This document shows, piece by piece, positions 47,822 through 57,782 of a DNA stretch of 64,000 bases. The notes beneath the pieces are model-generated. The model ran no database searches and had not been told where the DNA came from. It worked only from the letters and a program-made list of their open reading frames with translations. Both the position numbers and the translations under genes were made by a program. Every line of letters starts with the position of its first letter. Positions within the stretch are counted from its first letter, which is position 1. The stretch is from Sulfobacillus thermosulfidooxidans (lineage in GTDB: Bacteria > Bacillota > Sulfobacillia > Sulfobacillales > Sulfobacillaceae), in NCBI RefSeq assembly GCF_001280565.1, contig NZ_LGRO01000001.1:2170001-2234000 (forward strand), written 5' to 3'.

Positions 47822-48712
47822 ATGGAAGAAAGACAAGTGGGAACCTTTAACGTGAAGGCTGGATTAGCAGAAATGCTAAAAGGCGGCGTGATTATGGATG
47901 TCACAACACCTGAACAAGCCGTGATTGCGGAAAAAGCCGGTGCTGTGGCGGTTATGGCGTTGGAACGCGTACCTGCGGACATTCGTGCTGCGGGTGGTGT
48001 GGCCCGCATGGCGGATCCGCACATTGTGAAAAGCATTCAGCAAGCGGTTTCGATTCCCGTTATGGCCAAAGTTCGGATTGGACATTTTGTCGAAGCACAA
48101 GTATTGGAAGCGTTGGAAGTTGACTATATTGATGAAAGCGAAGTCTTAACTCCGGCTGATGAACAATATCACATTGATAAATGGGCGTTTAAAGTTCCCT
48201 TTGTCTGTGGAGCCCGCGATTTAGGAGAAGCCTTGCGCCGCATTGCAGAAGGAGCAGCCATGCTGCGGACTAAAGGGGAGCCTGGAACCGGAAATGTGGT
48301 GGAAGCGGTCAGACATCTTCGTGCTGTCAATGCGCAAGTGCGGCGTTTAGTGAATACACCGGATGATGAATTACCAGACTTGGCCAAAGAACTGCGGGCC
48401 CCCTTGGAACTGGTACGGAAAGTCAAGGAATTAGGACGGTTACCGGTTGTTAACTTTAGCGCCGGAGGAATTGCCAGTCCAGCGGATGCTGCATTGATGA
48501 TGCAATTAGGCGCTGATGGAATCTTTGTGGGTTCGGGTATCTTTAAGTCGCAAAATCCGGAAGCCTTTGCCCGTGCTATTGTCCGTGCCACCTTACACTA
48601 CAATGATCCCAAGGTGATTGCCGAAGTCTCTGAAAATATCGGAGAGGCGATGCCGGGATTGGAAATGGCAACCTTAACGCCAGCAGACCGGATGCAGGAC
48701 CGGGGGATTTAA
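47822..48712 (+). CDS. pdxS: pyridoxal 5'-phosphate synthase subunit PdxS
   Basis: 296 residues. It condenses ribose-5-phosphate, glyceraldehyde-3-phosphate and ammonia to [43 protein letters not shown] and [20 protein letters not shown] carry the imine-forming Asp and Lys residues; [20 protein letters not shown] follows. A GGGAGG ribosome site precedes it. The PdxT gene starts directly after its stop. Confidence 0.98.
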   Translation: MEERQVGTFNVKAGLAEMLKGGVIMDVTTPEQAVIAEKAGAVAVMALERVPADIRAAGGVARMADPHIVKSIQQAVSIPVMAKVRIGHFVEAQVLEALEVDYIDESEVLTPADEQYHIDKWAFKVPFVCGARDLGEALRRIAEGAAMLRTKGEPGTGNVVEAVRHLRAVNAQVRRLVNTPDDELPDLAKELRAPLELVRKVKELGRLPVVNFSAGGIASPADAALMMQLGADGIFVGSGIFKSQNPEAFARAIVRATLHYNDPKVIAEVSENIGEAMPGLEMATLTPADRMQDRGI

Positions 48713-49306
48713 ATGACTCTGAACATCGGTGTCTTAGCCATTCAAGGAGATGTCCGCGAACATAAAAATCACTTGGCAAAAGTCGGGGCCAATCCCGTCG
48801 AAGTCCGTACCGTCAGGGATTTGGAAAACGTGCAAGGTCTAATCATTCCTGGTGGGGAAAGTACGACCATCGGCATGCTCATGGCGGAAGAAGGTCTTAT
48901 TGACGCTATTCGCAAGCGGGTAAATGAAGAACAATTTCCGGTTTACGGGACTTGTGCGGGATTAATTTTACTGGCCAAAGAGGTGATCGGACCCTCTCCA
49001 GCGCGTCTTGGTTTGATGGACATTACTGCCGATCGCAATGCTTATGGTCGGCAACTGGCTTCTTTTGAAACCAAAATCCCTATTAAATTCCTGGCTGATG
49101 GTCCCGAGTTTCCAGCAGTCTTCATTCGGGCTCCACAAATTCGTCAATATGGCCCTCAGGTTATCCCGTTGGCGACATATGATGGACAAGTGGTCATGGC
49201 GGAAGAAGGTCCGCTCTTAGTCTCAGCTTTCCATCCCGAAATGAGTGGGGACGTTCGAATTCATGAGTATTTTGTCAATAAAGTGAGGAAAACTCTTAAC
49301 GTGTAG
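48713..49306 (+). CDS. pdxT: pyridoxal 5'-phosphate synthase glutaminase subunit PdxT
   Basis: 197 residues. Class I-like glutaminase: GLIIPGGESTTIGMLMAEEG, YGTCAGLILLAKEV with the nucleophile Cys, RNAYGRQLASFE, and SAFHPEM with the His-Glu pair. It supplies ammonia to PdxS. The overlap-free junction with pdxS (1-nt step) indicates one operon, closed by a terminator. Confidence 0.98.
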   Translation: MTLNIGVLAIQGDVREHKNHLAKVGANPVEVRTVRDLENVQGLIIPGGESTTIGMLMAEEGLIDAIRKRVNEEQFPVYGTCAGLILLAKEVIGPSPARLGLMDITADRNAYGRQLASFETKIPIKFLADGPEFPAVFIRAPQIRQYGPQVIPLATYDGQVVMAEEGPLLVSAFHPEMSGDVRIHEYFVNKVRKTLNV

Positions 49307-49318
49307 GCGTGTTCACAT

Positions 49319-49356
49319 CAGAGGCTTGGGCATGCAGACAAGCCTCTGATTTTTTA
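49319..49356 (+). terminator. terminator after pdxST
   Basis: AGAGGCTTG pairs with CAAGCCTCT around a 10-nt loop, followed by GATTTTTTATT, 13 bp after the pdxT stop. Confidence 0.9.
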
Positions 49357-49385
49357 TTGACAAGGGCATATGGGTACGGCAAAAT
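49357..49385 (+). promoter_or_regulatory. promoter of the T-box-mtnA-serS unit
   Basis: TTGACA (49357-49362) and CAAAAT (49380-49385) are separated by 17 bp, directly after the pdxT terminator. Confidence 0.65.
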
Positions 49386-49391
49386 CGACAT

Positions 49392-49627
49392 AGGATAATA
49401 TTTTGTCAGGTTTTTATGTGAGGAAAGAACATACGGAAATCGTCGTTTTATCAGAGAGCCGATGAGGGTGGAAATTCGGCACGTGAAGGTTTCCGTTTTC
49501 CGCTTTCCACAGTCCCGGCGAAGAGTCGGCGGATCCCTCCGTTAACAGGGATTCAAGCCGGACGCATCAGCGTCAACTGGGGTGGCACCGCGGGTAATAA
49601 CTCGTCCCCGATGAGGGAGGAGTTTTT
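49392..49627 (+). promoter_or_regulatory. T-box leader, serine (UCC) specifier
   Basis: The T-box sequence CTGGGGTGGCACCGCGGG (49578-49593 region) base-pairs with uncharged tRNA ends and precedes a terminator AACTCGTCCC/GGGAGGAGTT plus T-run (49599-49627). Stem I forms from GGAAAG (49422) with CTTTCC (49503) and ACGGAAA (49433) with TTTCCGT (49490). The internal loop between them is TTTCCG, with UCC at 49499-49501 followed by a purine, fitting a serine specifier. It precedes mtnA and, further on, serS. Confidence 0.88.
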
Positions 49628-49660
49628 TATTTGCGCAATTTACCGAAGGAGGATAATAAC

Positions 49661-50710
49661 GTGGATCCCACTTTCGAATTAGTGGAGGCCATACGCGCGA
49701 CGGATGAAGCGCTATATCTTCTAGACCAACGGCAATTACCGGATGCTGTCGAGTATTTACGGAGTACCACCGGCCAGGATGTGATACGAGCCATTCAAGT
49801 CTTAGCGGTCCGGGGTGCCCCGGCCATTGGCATTGCGGGTGCTTATGGACTTTGGCTTGAATCCAGGCGCCTTCGGCATACCCCAAATTTTCACCACGAA
49901 TTAAGAAAAAGTGCGGAGCAGATTCAAACGGCTCGTCCTACGGCGGTCAATCTTTCATGGGCGATTCATTATGCGTTGAGTCATGTCCAAAGCTTGGGTG
50001 TCGACGACACGATAAGGACGTTAAAGCAGATAGCCGATCAGCTACTGGCTGAAGATGTTGCATTAAATCGTCAGATTGGTGATTACGGCTTATCCCTGTT
50101 TGACGATACGGTGAGTCTTCTCACTCATTGCAATACCGGAAGCCTTGCTACAGGCGGATATGGTACGGCACTTGGGGTTATCCGGTCCTTATTTCGCGAA
50201 CACCGCCTCCGTGAGGTCTTTGTGGATGAAACCCGTCCGTTACTTCAAGGCGCGCGACTTACAGCCTGGGAATTAAGTCAAGAAAAAATACCTGCCCGCC
50301 TTATCACCGATAGTATGGCCGGCAGTGTCATGGCTCAACACCTTGTCGATGGTGTCATCGTTGGAGCAGACCGGATTGCCCTTAATGGGGATACGGCCAA
50401 CAAAATTGGAACCTATAGCGTGGCCGTGTTAGCGCATTACCATCAGATTCCCTTTTACGTTGCGGCCCCTTTGAGTACTTTTGATGTCAATGCGTTGTCT
50501 GGGAGGGATATTCCCATTGAAATGCGCAATCCGGATGAGATTCGCCAGCTCCGTGGAGTGAATATTGCGCCGGAAGACATTGAAAGCTATAATCCAGCTT
50601 TTGACATTACCCCAGGACATCTCATCACGGCTTTTATTACGGAAAAAGGTGTGATACGTCCACCTTTTGACAAGACAATCCCGACAATTGTAGGCGGGAA
50701 CGCCGTGTAG
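49661..50710 (+). CDS. mtnA: S-methyl-5-thioribose-1-phosphate isomerase
   Basis: 349 residues from the GTG at 49661, 7 bp after GAAGGAGG. YLLDQRQLPDAVEYL, VRGAPAIGIAGAYGLWLE, LLTHCNTGSLATGGYGTALG (active Cys), VFVDETRPLLQGARLTAWEL and GADRIALNGDTANKIGTYS (active Asp) are the family blocks. It isomerises methylthioribose-1-P to methylthioribulose-1-P in methionine salvage. No other salvage gene is adjacent; serS follows 62 bp later, and both appear to be under the serine T-box. Confidence 0.95.
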   Translation: MDPTFELVEAIRATDEALYLLDQRQLPDAVEYLRSTTGQDVIRAIQVLAVRGAPAIGIAGAYGLWLESRRLRHTPNFHHELRKSAEQIQTARPTAVNLSWAIHYALSHVQSLGVDDTIRTLKQIADQLLAEDVALNRQIGDYGLSLFDDTVSLLTHCNTGSLATGGYGTALGVIRSLFREHRLREVFVDETRPLLQGARLTAWELSQEKIPARLITDSMAGSVMAQHLVDGVIVGADRIALNGDTANKIGTYSVAVLAHYHQIPFYVAAPLSTFDVNALSGRDIPIEMRNPDEIRQLRGVNIAPEDIESYNPAFDITPGHLITAFITEKGVIRPPFDKTIPTIVGGNAV

Positions 50711-50715
50711 CTTGA

Positions 50716-52035
<1,320 letters not shown>

Positions 52036-52113
52036 GAACCAAGGAGGCATGTCTTTTCTAGACATTGCCTCTTTATTTCTCAGCATTTTTAGAGTAAACT
52101 ATTATGTGTCCTT

Positions 52114-52197
52114 GGAGGGGTAGCGTAATTGGTAACGCAGTGGTCTTGAAAACCACCGCCTTCGGGCTTGCAGGTTCGAGTCCTGTCCCCTCCGCCA
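52114..52197 (+). tRNA. tRNA-Ser (anticodon TGA), atypical short variable arm
   Basis: 84 nt. Acceptor GGAGGGG/CCCCTCC, D stem GCGT/ACGC, anticodon loop CTTGAAA between GTGGT/ACCAC, and a variable arm of only 13 nt with a 3-bp stem GCC-TTCG-GGC. T arm GCAGG-TTCGAGT-CCTGT has one G-U pair. The CCA is encoded. Confidence 0.88.
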
Positions 52198-52276
52198 TTT
52201 TTTTGAATGGCAATGGATCCAATTAATCCAGGCTTGCTTGGCTAATTGGGAATATGCTATTATAGCGTTTGCATGT

Positions 52277-52370
52277 GGAGGGATACTCAAGTTGGCCGAA
52301 GAGGGCGGTTTGCTAAACCGTTAGTAGGCTATCAAGCCTAGCGTGGGTTCGAATCCCACTCCCTCCGCCA
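52277..52370 (+). tRNA. tRNA-Ser (anticodon GCT)
   Basis: 94 nt with a normal long class II variable arm (TAGGCT...AGCCTA). Anticodon loop TTGCTAA; acceptor GGAGGGA/TCCCTCC; CCA encoded. Confidence 0.95.
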
Positions 52371-52409
52371 CTTGTGAAAAACTCACTGGTTGAGTATAAT
52401 AAGAATGTT

Positions 52410-52485
<76 letters not shown>

Positions 52486-52603
52486 AAAAACCTTGATTTC
52501 ATAAGGTTTTTGGGACTTACTTAAAGGAAAAATTAGCAAAAGTTAACAGGCAATACACGATGTTGCCGAAAAGTTGCCACAAGCTAAGGCAATAAGATTT
52601 TTG

Positions 52604-53791
52604 TTAGTGGTAGAAAATGTCGTCCGCAATTTGGGCGATTTCTTTTTTTGCGGTTTCCGTTGTGTGTGTGTAGATATCTAACGTAATTTGAATATTGGCA
52701 TGCCCTAGGACGCTAGACACGAGCTTAATGTCTCGCGTTTTTGCGTACAAAAGCGTCGCGTAAGTATGTCTAAGATCGTGAATGTGGTAGCCGTCCGACA
52801 GACTGCAGTGCTTTAACACTCGTCGAAATGTGCGTCGCAAATGATTGGGATCGATGGGTGTGCCATGGCGCGTAGCAAACACCAAATTGGTACTCCACGC
52901 CTCACCCGGATTGTTTAGGCGCGTGAGCATTTGGTGTCTCTTGTGTTGCCGAAGTTTTGCCATGAATGTGGTGGGAAGCGCAATCGTGCGTTGACTAGAT
53001 TGAGTTTTTAATGTGTCTTCTACGACCACACGATTGCCAATGTTAATAACTTGTTGACAAATGGTAACGGTGTTGTGTTCCCAATCTACGCTGTCCCAAG
53101 TTAATCCTAAACACTCGCCTACGCGAACGCCTGAAACCGCGATGAATTCTAAAACAATGCCGTAATGTTCGTCGGAAAGTTCCTTAAAAATTCGTTGTAA
53201 TTCATCGTGCGATAGCGGTGTGCGTTTGGGACTCGCGTTTTTTCCGATTTTTAAAGTGTGCGCGGGATTTTTGTTGATGAGTTCTAATTCCGCTGCGTTA
53301 TCTAACGCGGATTTCAGTAGGCGCAATGTATATTGCTTTGTGCGCGGGCTTAACTCTGTTTGCATTAGATCATTGGCAAATTGACGAATGTCACTTGGTG
53401 TAATGTCTTGCACAACCATGTGTGCGATATTGTGTGCGAGAATGTGCGTCAGTATGTTTTGGTAGCTTAGTATTGTTTTGGGTTTTAGCACCTTTCCATC
53501 GACGCCTGAAACTTTTGATTCCAACCATGTCTGAAGAAATTGCGCTAATGTGGTTTTGCATTGTCGAGATCGATAGTGTCCTTGGTCAATTTCCCGAAGC
53601 ACATTATCCAAAAACTTTTCTGCCTCAATTTTTAGCCCCACCACAACTTTTTGCTCTCGCGTGAGGTAGCGTTTGCCGGGCTGGGGATACGACCACTTGA
53701 TTAACCAACGCTTTTGAACGTCCGTAGACCAAATGGTTCCCCGAATGTTGCCAATCTTCTTCTCCGCGACAATTTTCTTCTTTTGTGCCAT
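52604..53791 (-). CDS. tyrosine-type site-specific integrase
   Basis: 395 residues. An AP2-like and SAM-like N-terminal half is followed by a catalytic domain with the Arg in SGVRVGECLGL, HDLRHTYATLL (His-x-x-Arg), and LGHANIQITLDIYTH containing the nucleophile Tyr. All catalytic residues are present, so it looks functional. It reads towards tRNA-Arg, as is usual for elements integrated in tRNA genes. The excisionase gene lies directly upstream with no gap. Confidence 0.95.
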   Translation of the reverse strand: MAQKKKIVAEKKIGNIRGTIWSTDVQKRWLIKWSYPQPGKRYLTREQKVVVGLKIEAEKFLDNVLREIDQGHYRSRQCKTTLAQFLQTWLESKVSGVDGKVLKPKTILSYQNILTHILAHNIAHMVVQDITPSDIRQFANDLMQTELSPRTKQYTLRLLKSALDNAAELELINKNPAHTLKIGKNASPKRTPLSHDELQRIFKELSDEHYGIVLEFIAVSGVRVGECLGLTWDSVDWEHNTVTICQQVINIGNRVVVEDTLKTQSSQRTIALPTTFMAKLRQHKRHQMLTRLNNPGEAWSTNLVFATRHGTPIDPNHLRRTFRRVLKHCSLSDGYHIHDLRHTYATLLYAKTRDIKLVSSVLGHANIQITLDIYTHTTETAKKEIAQIADDIFYH

Positions 53792-53998
53792 TTAGTGTTC
53801 CTCTCTTTCGATGAACTGAAGTAATGAGTCTTTGGGAATCCGATGGGTAGTTCCTAAGCGCAAGGATTGTAATTGTTCTAATGCGATCAAGTTGTATACA
53901 GTGTTGCGGGAAGTGCGTAGAATCTGGCACACCTCTTGAACTGTCAAGAATTCTGGCCAGGTGGAAGAATCCAATATATTTATTTTGAGATTTTGCAT
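53792..53998 (-). CDS. excisionase-type helix-turn-helix protein
   Basis: 68 residues. FLTVQEVCQILRTSRNTVYN followed by RLGTTHRIPKDSLLQFIE is the MerR-like winged helix typical of Xis ('eltv.Eaa.lL.vs..tvy.....g.lp..k.g...ri....l..fi'). It probably controls the direction of integrase. The stop directly precedes the integrase ATG. Confidence 0.9.
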   Translation of the reverse strand: MQNLKINILDSSTWPEFLTVQEVCQILRTSRNTVYNLIALEQLQSLRLGTTHRIPKDSLLQFIEREEH

Positions 53999-54265
53999 AG
54001 ATTGAAAGTTCCTTTCATGGATTGATTCGTTTATTACGGCAGACGGATATGAGAAGTTTTGAGAAGATCTGCGATGAAAATAGCTTTAATAGGTTAATTA
54101 TATCACATAATTGGCAATTATGGAATCATAGTGACAATTCGCATCAAGAGGTAAGCCATTCAGCACAAGGAGCCATAAGAGAACAAAAGAACCCCATCAC
54201 ACGAAACCATTCCGTAGTTTTACAGTCTCAACATCATGGGATTCGAGATTTTTATCATCGCTTAT

Positions 54266-54320
54266 CATACATCCCCAGATAACTCAGGTGGCAGGGACGG
54301 CTCCATTTGGCGGAAAATGG
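54266..54320 (+). repeat. imperfect direct repeat, copy A
   Basis: Begins CATACATCCCCAGATAACTC and continues with a GGTGGCAGGGACGG-type segment. A close copy (B) lies at 56931-56980 and a shorter one (C) at 57027-57044, all in the same orientation. Confidence 0.65.
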
Positions 54321-54844
54321 CAACCATAGCAGTTGTGACATTCCCGACGTTGTGATACCCGCTATTTATTCCCACCAAAGTCTTGCGAGATTTTTGCTGA
54401 CTTTTCTCATAGGTACATCGTGTATAGCATGCATATCGTGTATAGCAATGAGTATCTTCTATCTACCTTCTCTACTTTATGACGAATCCTTCGTGTGCGT
54501 TTGTTGGCCGATGACACCTTATGTCAGGCGGTTGGTCACGTCTCGTAGGGGTGGGGCGAGGCCGTGAAACAATCCATCAGGAGGCGGTCCGCGAGACGTG
54601 TACCAAAGCGCCGCCGATTAAACCGGTAGGGAGTCCCGCCAACAAAACGCGGATTTCTCCCGGTAAAAATACGTTTATTTGGTTAAGACAAACGTGACTG
54701 TACCGCGCCGTGCACGCTGTAGAAGGTACCGGAGATTTTTTCGTGGATTTTTACCGCCCGCAAGGTACGATGGTACGGAAAACACTTCTGAAAATATTTT
54801 AAAGTACCAGCCCTTAAAATCTTACCGTGTTAAAATATTTGTAT

Positions 54845-54878
54845 TATCGTGAGGAATCACATGTGATTCCTCACGATA
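54845..54878. repeat. perfect 34-bp palindrome, operator-like
   Basis: TATCGTGAGGAATCACA is followed immediately by its exact reverse complement. It lies 180 bp before the acid-peptidase gene. No T-run follows, so a protein-binding site or cruciform seems more likely than a terminator. Confidence 0.75.
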
Positions 54879-55054
54879 TGATGCCAGTGAACTTATCCAC
54901 GGTATGTGTAGAGAAGAGCCAGCGAAATATTCGCATGGGGTAACGACTCAGTGGGGACCGACGGCACCACAAATAAATGGCCAGCATGATTTATGACGAG
55001 GCTGAGTAGGTACTAACTATTATGACTACCTTAACGATCAGGAGATGAATTTAC

Positions 55055-56035
55055 ATGAAAAATATGATTATACGGTTTCTGGCAGGAACTATGACCATGG
55101 GCTTGGTTTTAGGATTCAATGTGGTTGCGTTGGGTAGTACAACATTTGCTGCAACCATCCCATCGTGAGCACAACCGCTCAAGATCTTTTCCCATCCACC
55201 GAAAGGTTTTAATCCTCTGACTGCTTCCAATCAGGAACTCGCACAATACGGATTTCCAAAGAAGCCATCCAATGCGGCCTCGTTACAATCAGGGAAACAG
55301 GCTATGACCCGAGCTAAACAGGAAGTAGCATCAAATCCTGTAGTTGGAACACAAAAATGGGCGAGTCTATCTGGGACAAGTGCCGGAAACTGGGCTGGAT
55401 ATGCTAATCTCGCGTCTAACAACGGCAATATCACCTATGATAACGTAATGTCTAGTTGGAATGTGTCCAATATTCCTAGCAATTCTAGCTATTCGAACTC
55501 TGATTGGCAGAATGCGCCAAAAGTCGGTATGTGGACCGGACTCGGAGGCACCGCATCATCAAACTCTGGTCTCGTTCAGGCCGGTACGGCCGATATTGCG
55601 ACAGCAACCGCTCAGTATCGCTTTTGGACAGAAGATGCTCCCTACCAAAACCCAGTCTATGAAGGCCCGGTGGTAAATGCTGACAATCAAGTGTTTGTCG
55701 AGGTCACGTATAAGGGCGACAGCTCCACCTCCTACTTTCTTGAAAATGAAACGACTGGCCAGTACTCATCCTTTGCAAATTACTCGCCAGATTACTCCGG
55801 AGCTTCTGCCGACTTTATTGTTGAAACGCAAGGCGCGTACCTACCTAATTTCGTCGGTACACAATTTTCGAATTGCTCCATGGTGTGGAATAATGGGACG
55901 GGGACCGGCAATTTTGATCAACAAAATTACGAAAAATATATTATGGAAGACAACTCTGGAAATGAAATGGCCTATCCTGGAAGCATTCAGACAAGTGAAG
56001 ATGGATTCGCAGTGTGGTGGAATAGTGCGACTTAA
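55055..56035 (+). pseudogene. G1-family (eqolisin) acid peptidase interrupted by in-frame TGA
   Basis: MKNMIIRFLAGTMTMGLVLG starts a signal peptide that ends with GSTTFAATIPS and a TGA (55166-55168). The same frame then continues for about 288 codons: a propeptide-like part, then the G1 domain with SAGNWAGYA, WTGLGGTASSNSGLVQAGT (catalytic Gln in LVQAGT), YRFWTEDAP, GDSSTSYFLENETTGQY and SADFIVETQG (catalytic Glu). These match scytalidoglutamic peptidase landmarks. Such enzymes work at very low pH. An internal ATG at 55304 would give a signal-less product. Without readthrough the gene is broken. Confidence 0.85.
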
Positions 56036-56059
56036 AGCACTTCACCGCGGCGGTTTCGG

Positions 56060-56101
56060 ATCTATCCTATGCAACACGGAACGGTGTAGCATAGGATAGA
56101 T
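56060..56101 (+). terminator. hairpin terminator after the acid-peptidase gene
   Basis: ATCTATCCTATGC pairs perfectly with GCATAGGATAGAT; an inner AACAC/GTGT pair lengthens the stem. Few T residues follow. Confidence 0.6.
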
Positions 56102-56152
56102 TAGAGGATCTTTAACCGAGATCTCTTAGCATTCAAGAGAGGAGGCAGATCG

Positions 56153-56854
56153 ATGCCGCGTCTGGTTACCCGGCCATGGTTGGCGGTATCCCTTTTCATG
56201 GTGACCATTGTAATCCTAGCGGGGGTTCTCCGAGACTCCAGCGGCTTAGGGATTAATACTCCCTCCCTCCCATGGCGATTTGTTGAAGCCACATGGGGAA
56301 TGTCGGCGATTGTGAATCCGTTCCTCAGCATCTTCATGGCTCTATTGGTCGACTCTCCTTGGCGTGCTTTCTGGAACACCTGGCGTAGTCTTCTTTTCAC
56401 CTTTGTTCTATCAGCCACCATGATCTGGCTGATCTTGGTGATTCAAAGTCGCGGTCGCATCGCCGCCCAAGCTCCAGAGCCTCTGCTGTTCGCTCTCGGC
56501 GGGTTTTCGGCTACTTTATTTCTTGGAACGGCGAGTACTGTGGCGGGAGTATTTCTTGGCACCATGGCTCGTTGGGTTGGCCGATATCGCATGGTGGCAG
56601 GCATCCTCGCTGCTCTAACCCTGATGGTCATCGAAGGACTGAGCCTCCAGCCTTATTTATTGCCCTTGCGTGTTTTCTATAACATCACAATAGGTGGAGC
56701 GGGACTTAGCCAGTCGTGGGGGATCCCAGCTTCTGGATTGATCTTCCCATGGTCAACCTATATAATCATCCTCACCGTGTCAGCGGGTATCGCTTTACCC
56801 GCTCTCGTTGTATTATTCGCGCAATCGAAAGAGAGCAAAATCCTTAAAAGTTAG
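56153..56854 (+). CDS. polytopic membrane protein of unknown function
   Basis: 233 residues with about six TM helices (LAVSLFMVTIVILAGVL, LLFTFVLSATMIWLILVIQS, LFALGGFSATLFLGTA, VAGILAALTLMVIEGL, STYIIILTVSAGIALPALVV). AGGAGG lies 8 bp before the ATG. It follows the acid-peptidase gene in the same direction and shares with it the segment between repeats A and B. No family recognised. Confidence 0.7.
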   Translation: MPRLVTRPWLAVSLFMVTIVILAGVLRDSSGLGINTPSLPWRFVEATWGMSAIVNPFLSIFMALLVDSPWRAFWNTWRSLLFTFVLSATMIWLILVIQSRGRIAAQAPEPLLFALGGFSATLFLGTASTVAGVFLGTMARWVGRYRMVAGILAALTLMVIEGLSLQPYLLPLRVFYNITIGGAGLSQSWGIPASGLIFPWSTYIIILTVSAGIALPALVVLFAQSKESKILKS

Positions 56855-57157
56855 AGGGTACGCGGGATTTGTGATGGATACGTAGGTTTACAGGGCGCTT
56901 GATATGGGGTGGCCAAAACGGATTTTGTGACATGCATCCCAGATAAGTCAGGTTGTAGGGACAGTCTTATTTGGATAAAACTTACAGAAGGGACCTGCGT
57001 ACAGTTTCCGATGTATTATTTCGTTTCATACATTCCCAGATAACCTCTATGTCGCTTATTGAGCTTATTTATACATTAGCTTTTACACCACTTGACAGGA
57101 CATGATCTGGTCATGATGTAATCTCCTGTAGCCGCTACAGTAAGCCAATGTTGCAGA
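56855..57157. other. intergenic region with direct-repeat copies B and C
   Basis: Copy B at 56931-56980 (CATGCATCCCAGATAAGTCA then GGTTGTAGGGACAG) resembles copy A over about 50 bp. Copy C (57027-57044) is an 18-bp partial copy. No gene is supported. Confidence 0.55.
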
Positions 57158-57568
57158 TTAATGCCCTCGATGTTTCTCTTTTGCTTTTGTCTTGGCAATC
57201 TCGCGCTTATATTCTGCTTCTGCTTCCCGTTGTGCTTTGGACCGTACCTGACGTGCTTTTTTCTTGGATTCCAACTCTTCTTGCATGGCTAATTGTGCTT
57301 TTGTGTTGACTGATCGAGACATCATCTCTTTTTGAGCTTTTCGAATCTTGCGCTTCGGGTTGATGCGGCGTTCGATAGACCGATCAGCGGGAATAGATGT
57401 CTTTACTGTGTCTAGAATCCATAACATTTTTCTATTGATGAACTCTAATACCTCCGTGTCCTTCGGTTCGGACCCGAAGAGAATTCTGGCAGCTTTTAGC
57501 TGGCCTGAGTTTTCGGCTTCGAGGATTCCGATCCAAAATTGTCCGTCATGCATAATGGTTAGTTTCAA
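57158..57568 (-). CDS. YjdF family protein (DUF2992)
   Basis: About 136 residues from the TTG at 57568, 7 bp after AAGGGG, giving KLTIMHDGQFWIGILEAENS. ILFGSEPKDTEVLEFINRK follows, matching the family. The C-terminal half is a very basic, Lys/Arg/Glu-rich helix. YjdF genes are often controlled by an azaaromatic-sensing RNA; I did not recognise that RNA upstream here. Carried on the integrative element. Confidence 0.82.
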   Translation of the reverse strand: MKLTIMHDGQFWIGILEAENSGQLKAARILFGSEPKDTEVLEFINRKMLWILDTVKTSIPADRSIERRINPKRKIRKAQKEMMSRSVNTKAQLAMQEELESKKKARQVRSKAQREAEAEYKREIAKTKAKEKHRGH

Positions 57569-57724
57569 CGAAATTCCCCTTAAAGAAAGTGTGAGGACTA
57601 AAAGCGAATAATAACCTAAACAAAAATTCATAATATCATAATGTTCTTTATGTGTGTTAAAAAGACATCTTTGTGGTACACTTGTCTCCTAGGTTTTTCT
57701 GTGGGAGATCGTTTCGGAAAAATT

Positions 57725-57775
57725 GTGTGGAAAGCCTTTTCCCACAAGGCTTTTCGCGTTTTAGAAAGTGTTTAT
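57725..57775 (-). terminator. probable terminator after the serine recombinase
   Basis: On the minus strand AAAGCCTT pairs with AAGGCTTT around GTGGGA-type loop, followed by ...CAATTTTT. It lies just after the recombinase stop. Confidence 0.5.
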
Positions 57776-57782
57776 TATTTTT

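Larger units (their letters stand above)
53999..55054. other. 1-kb region without intact gene; repeats and a palindrome
   Basis: No convincing protein gene. It holds direct repeat A (54266-54320), two short TCGTGTATAGCA copies near 54418-54450, a stretch with several GGTAC motifs (about 54690-54780), AAAATATTTT-type AT palindromes, and a perfect 34-bp palindrome (54845-54878). Confidence 0.5.

Noticed and set aside
49319-49356. Hairpin considered as part of the T-box
   Set aside because: It directly follows pdxT and precedes the promoter, so it is a terminator for pdxST.
55166-55168. TGA as selenocysteine in the acid peptidase
   Set aside because: It lies at the signal-peptide end, with no catalytic need for selenocysteine and no evident SECIS hairpin; mutation or readthrough is simpler.
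56060-56101. Hairpin considered as an attachment or resolution site
   Set aside because: Position right after a stop codon fits a terminator; no recombinase-site features.
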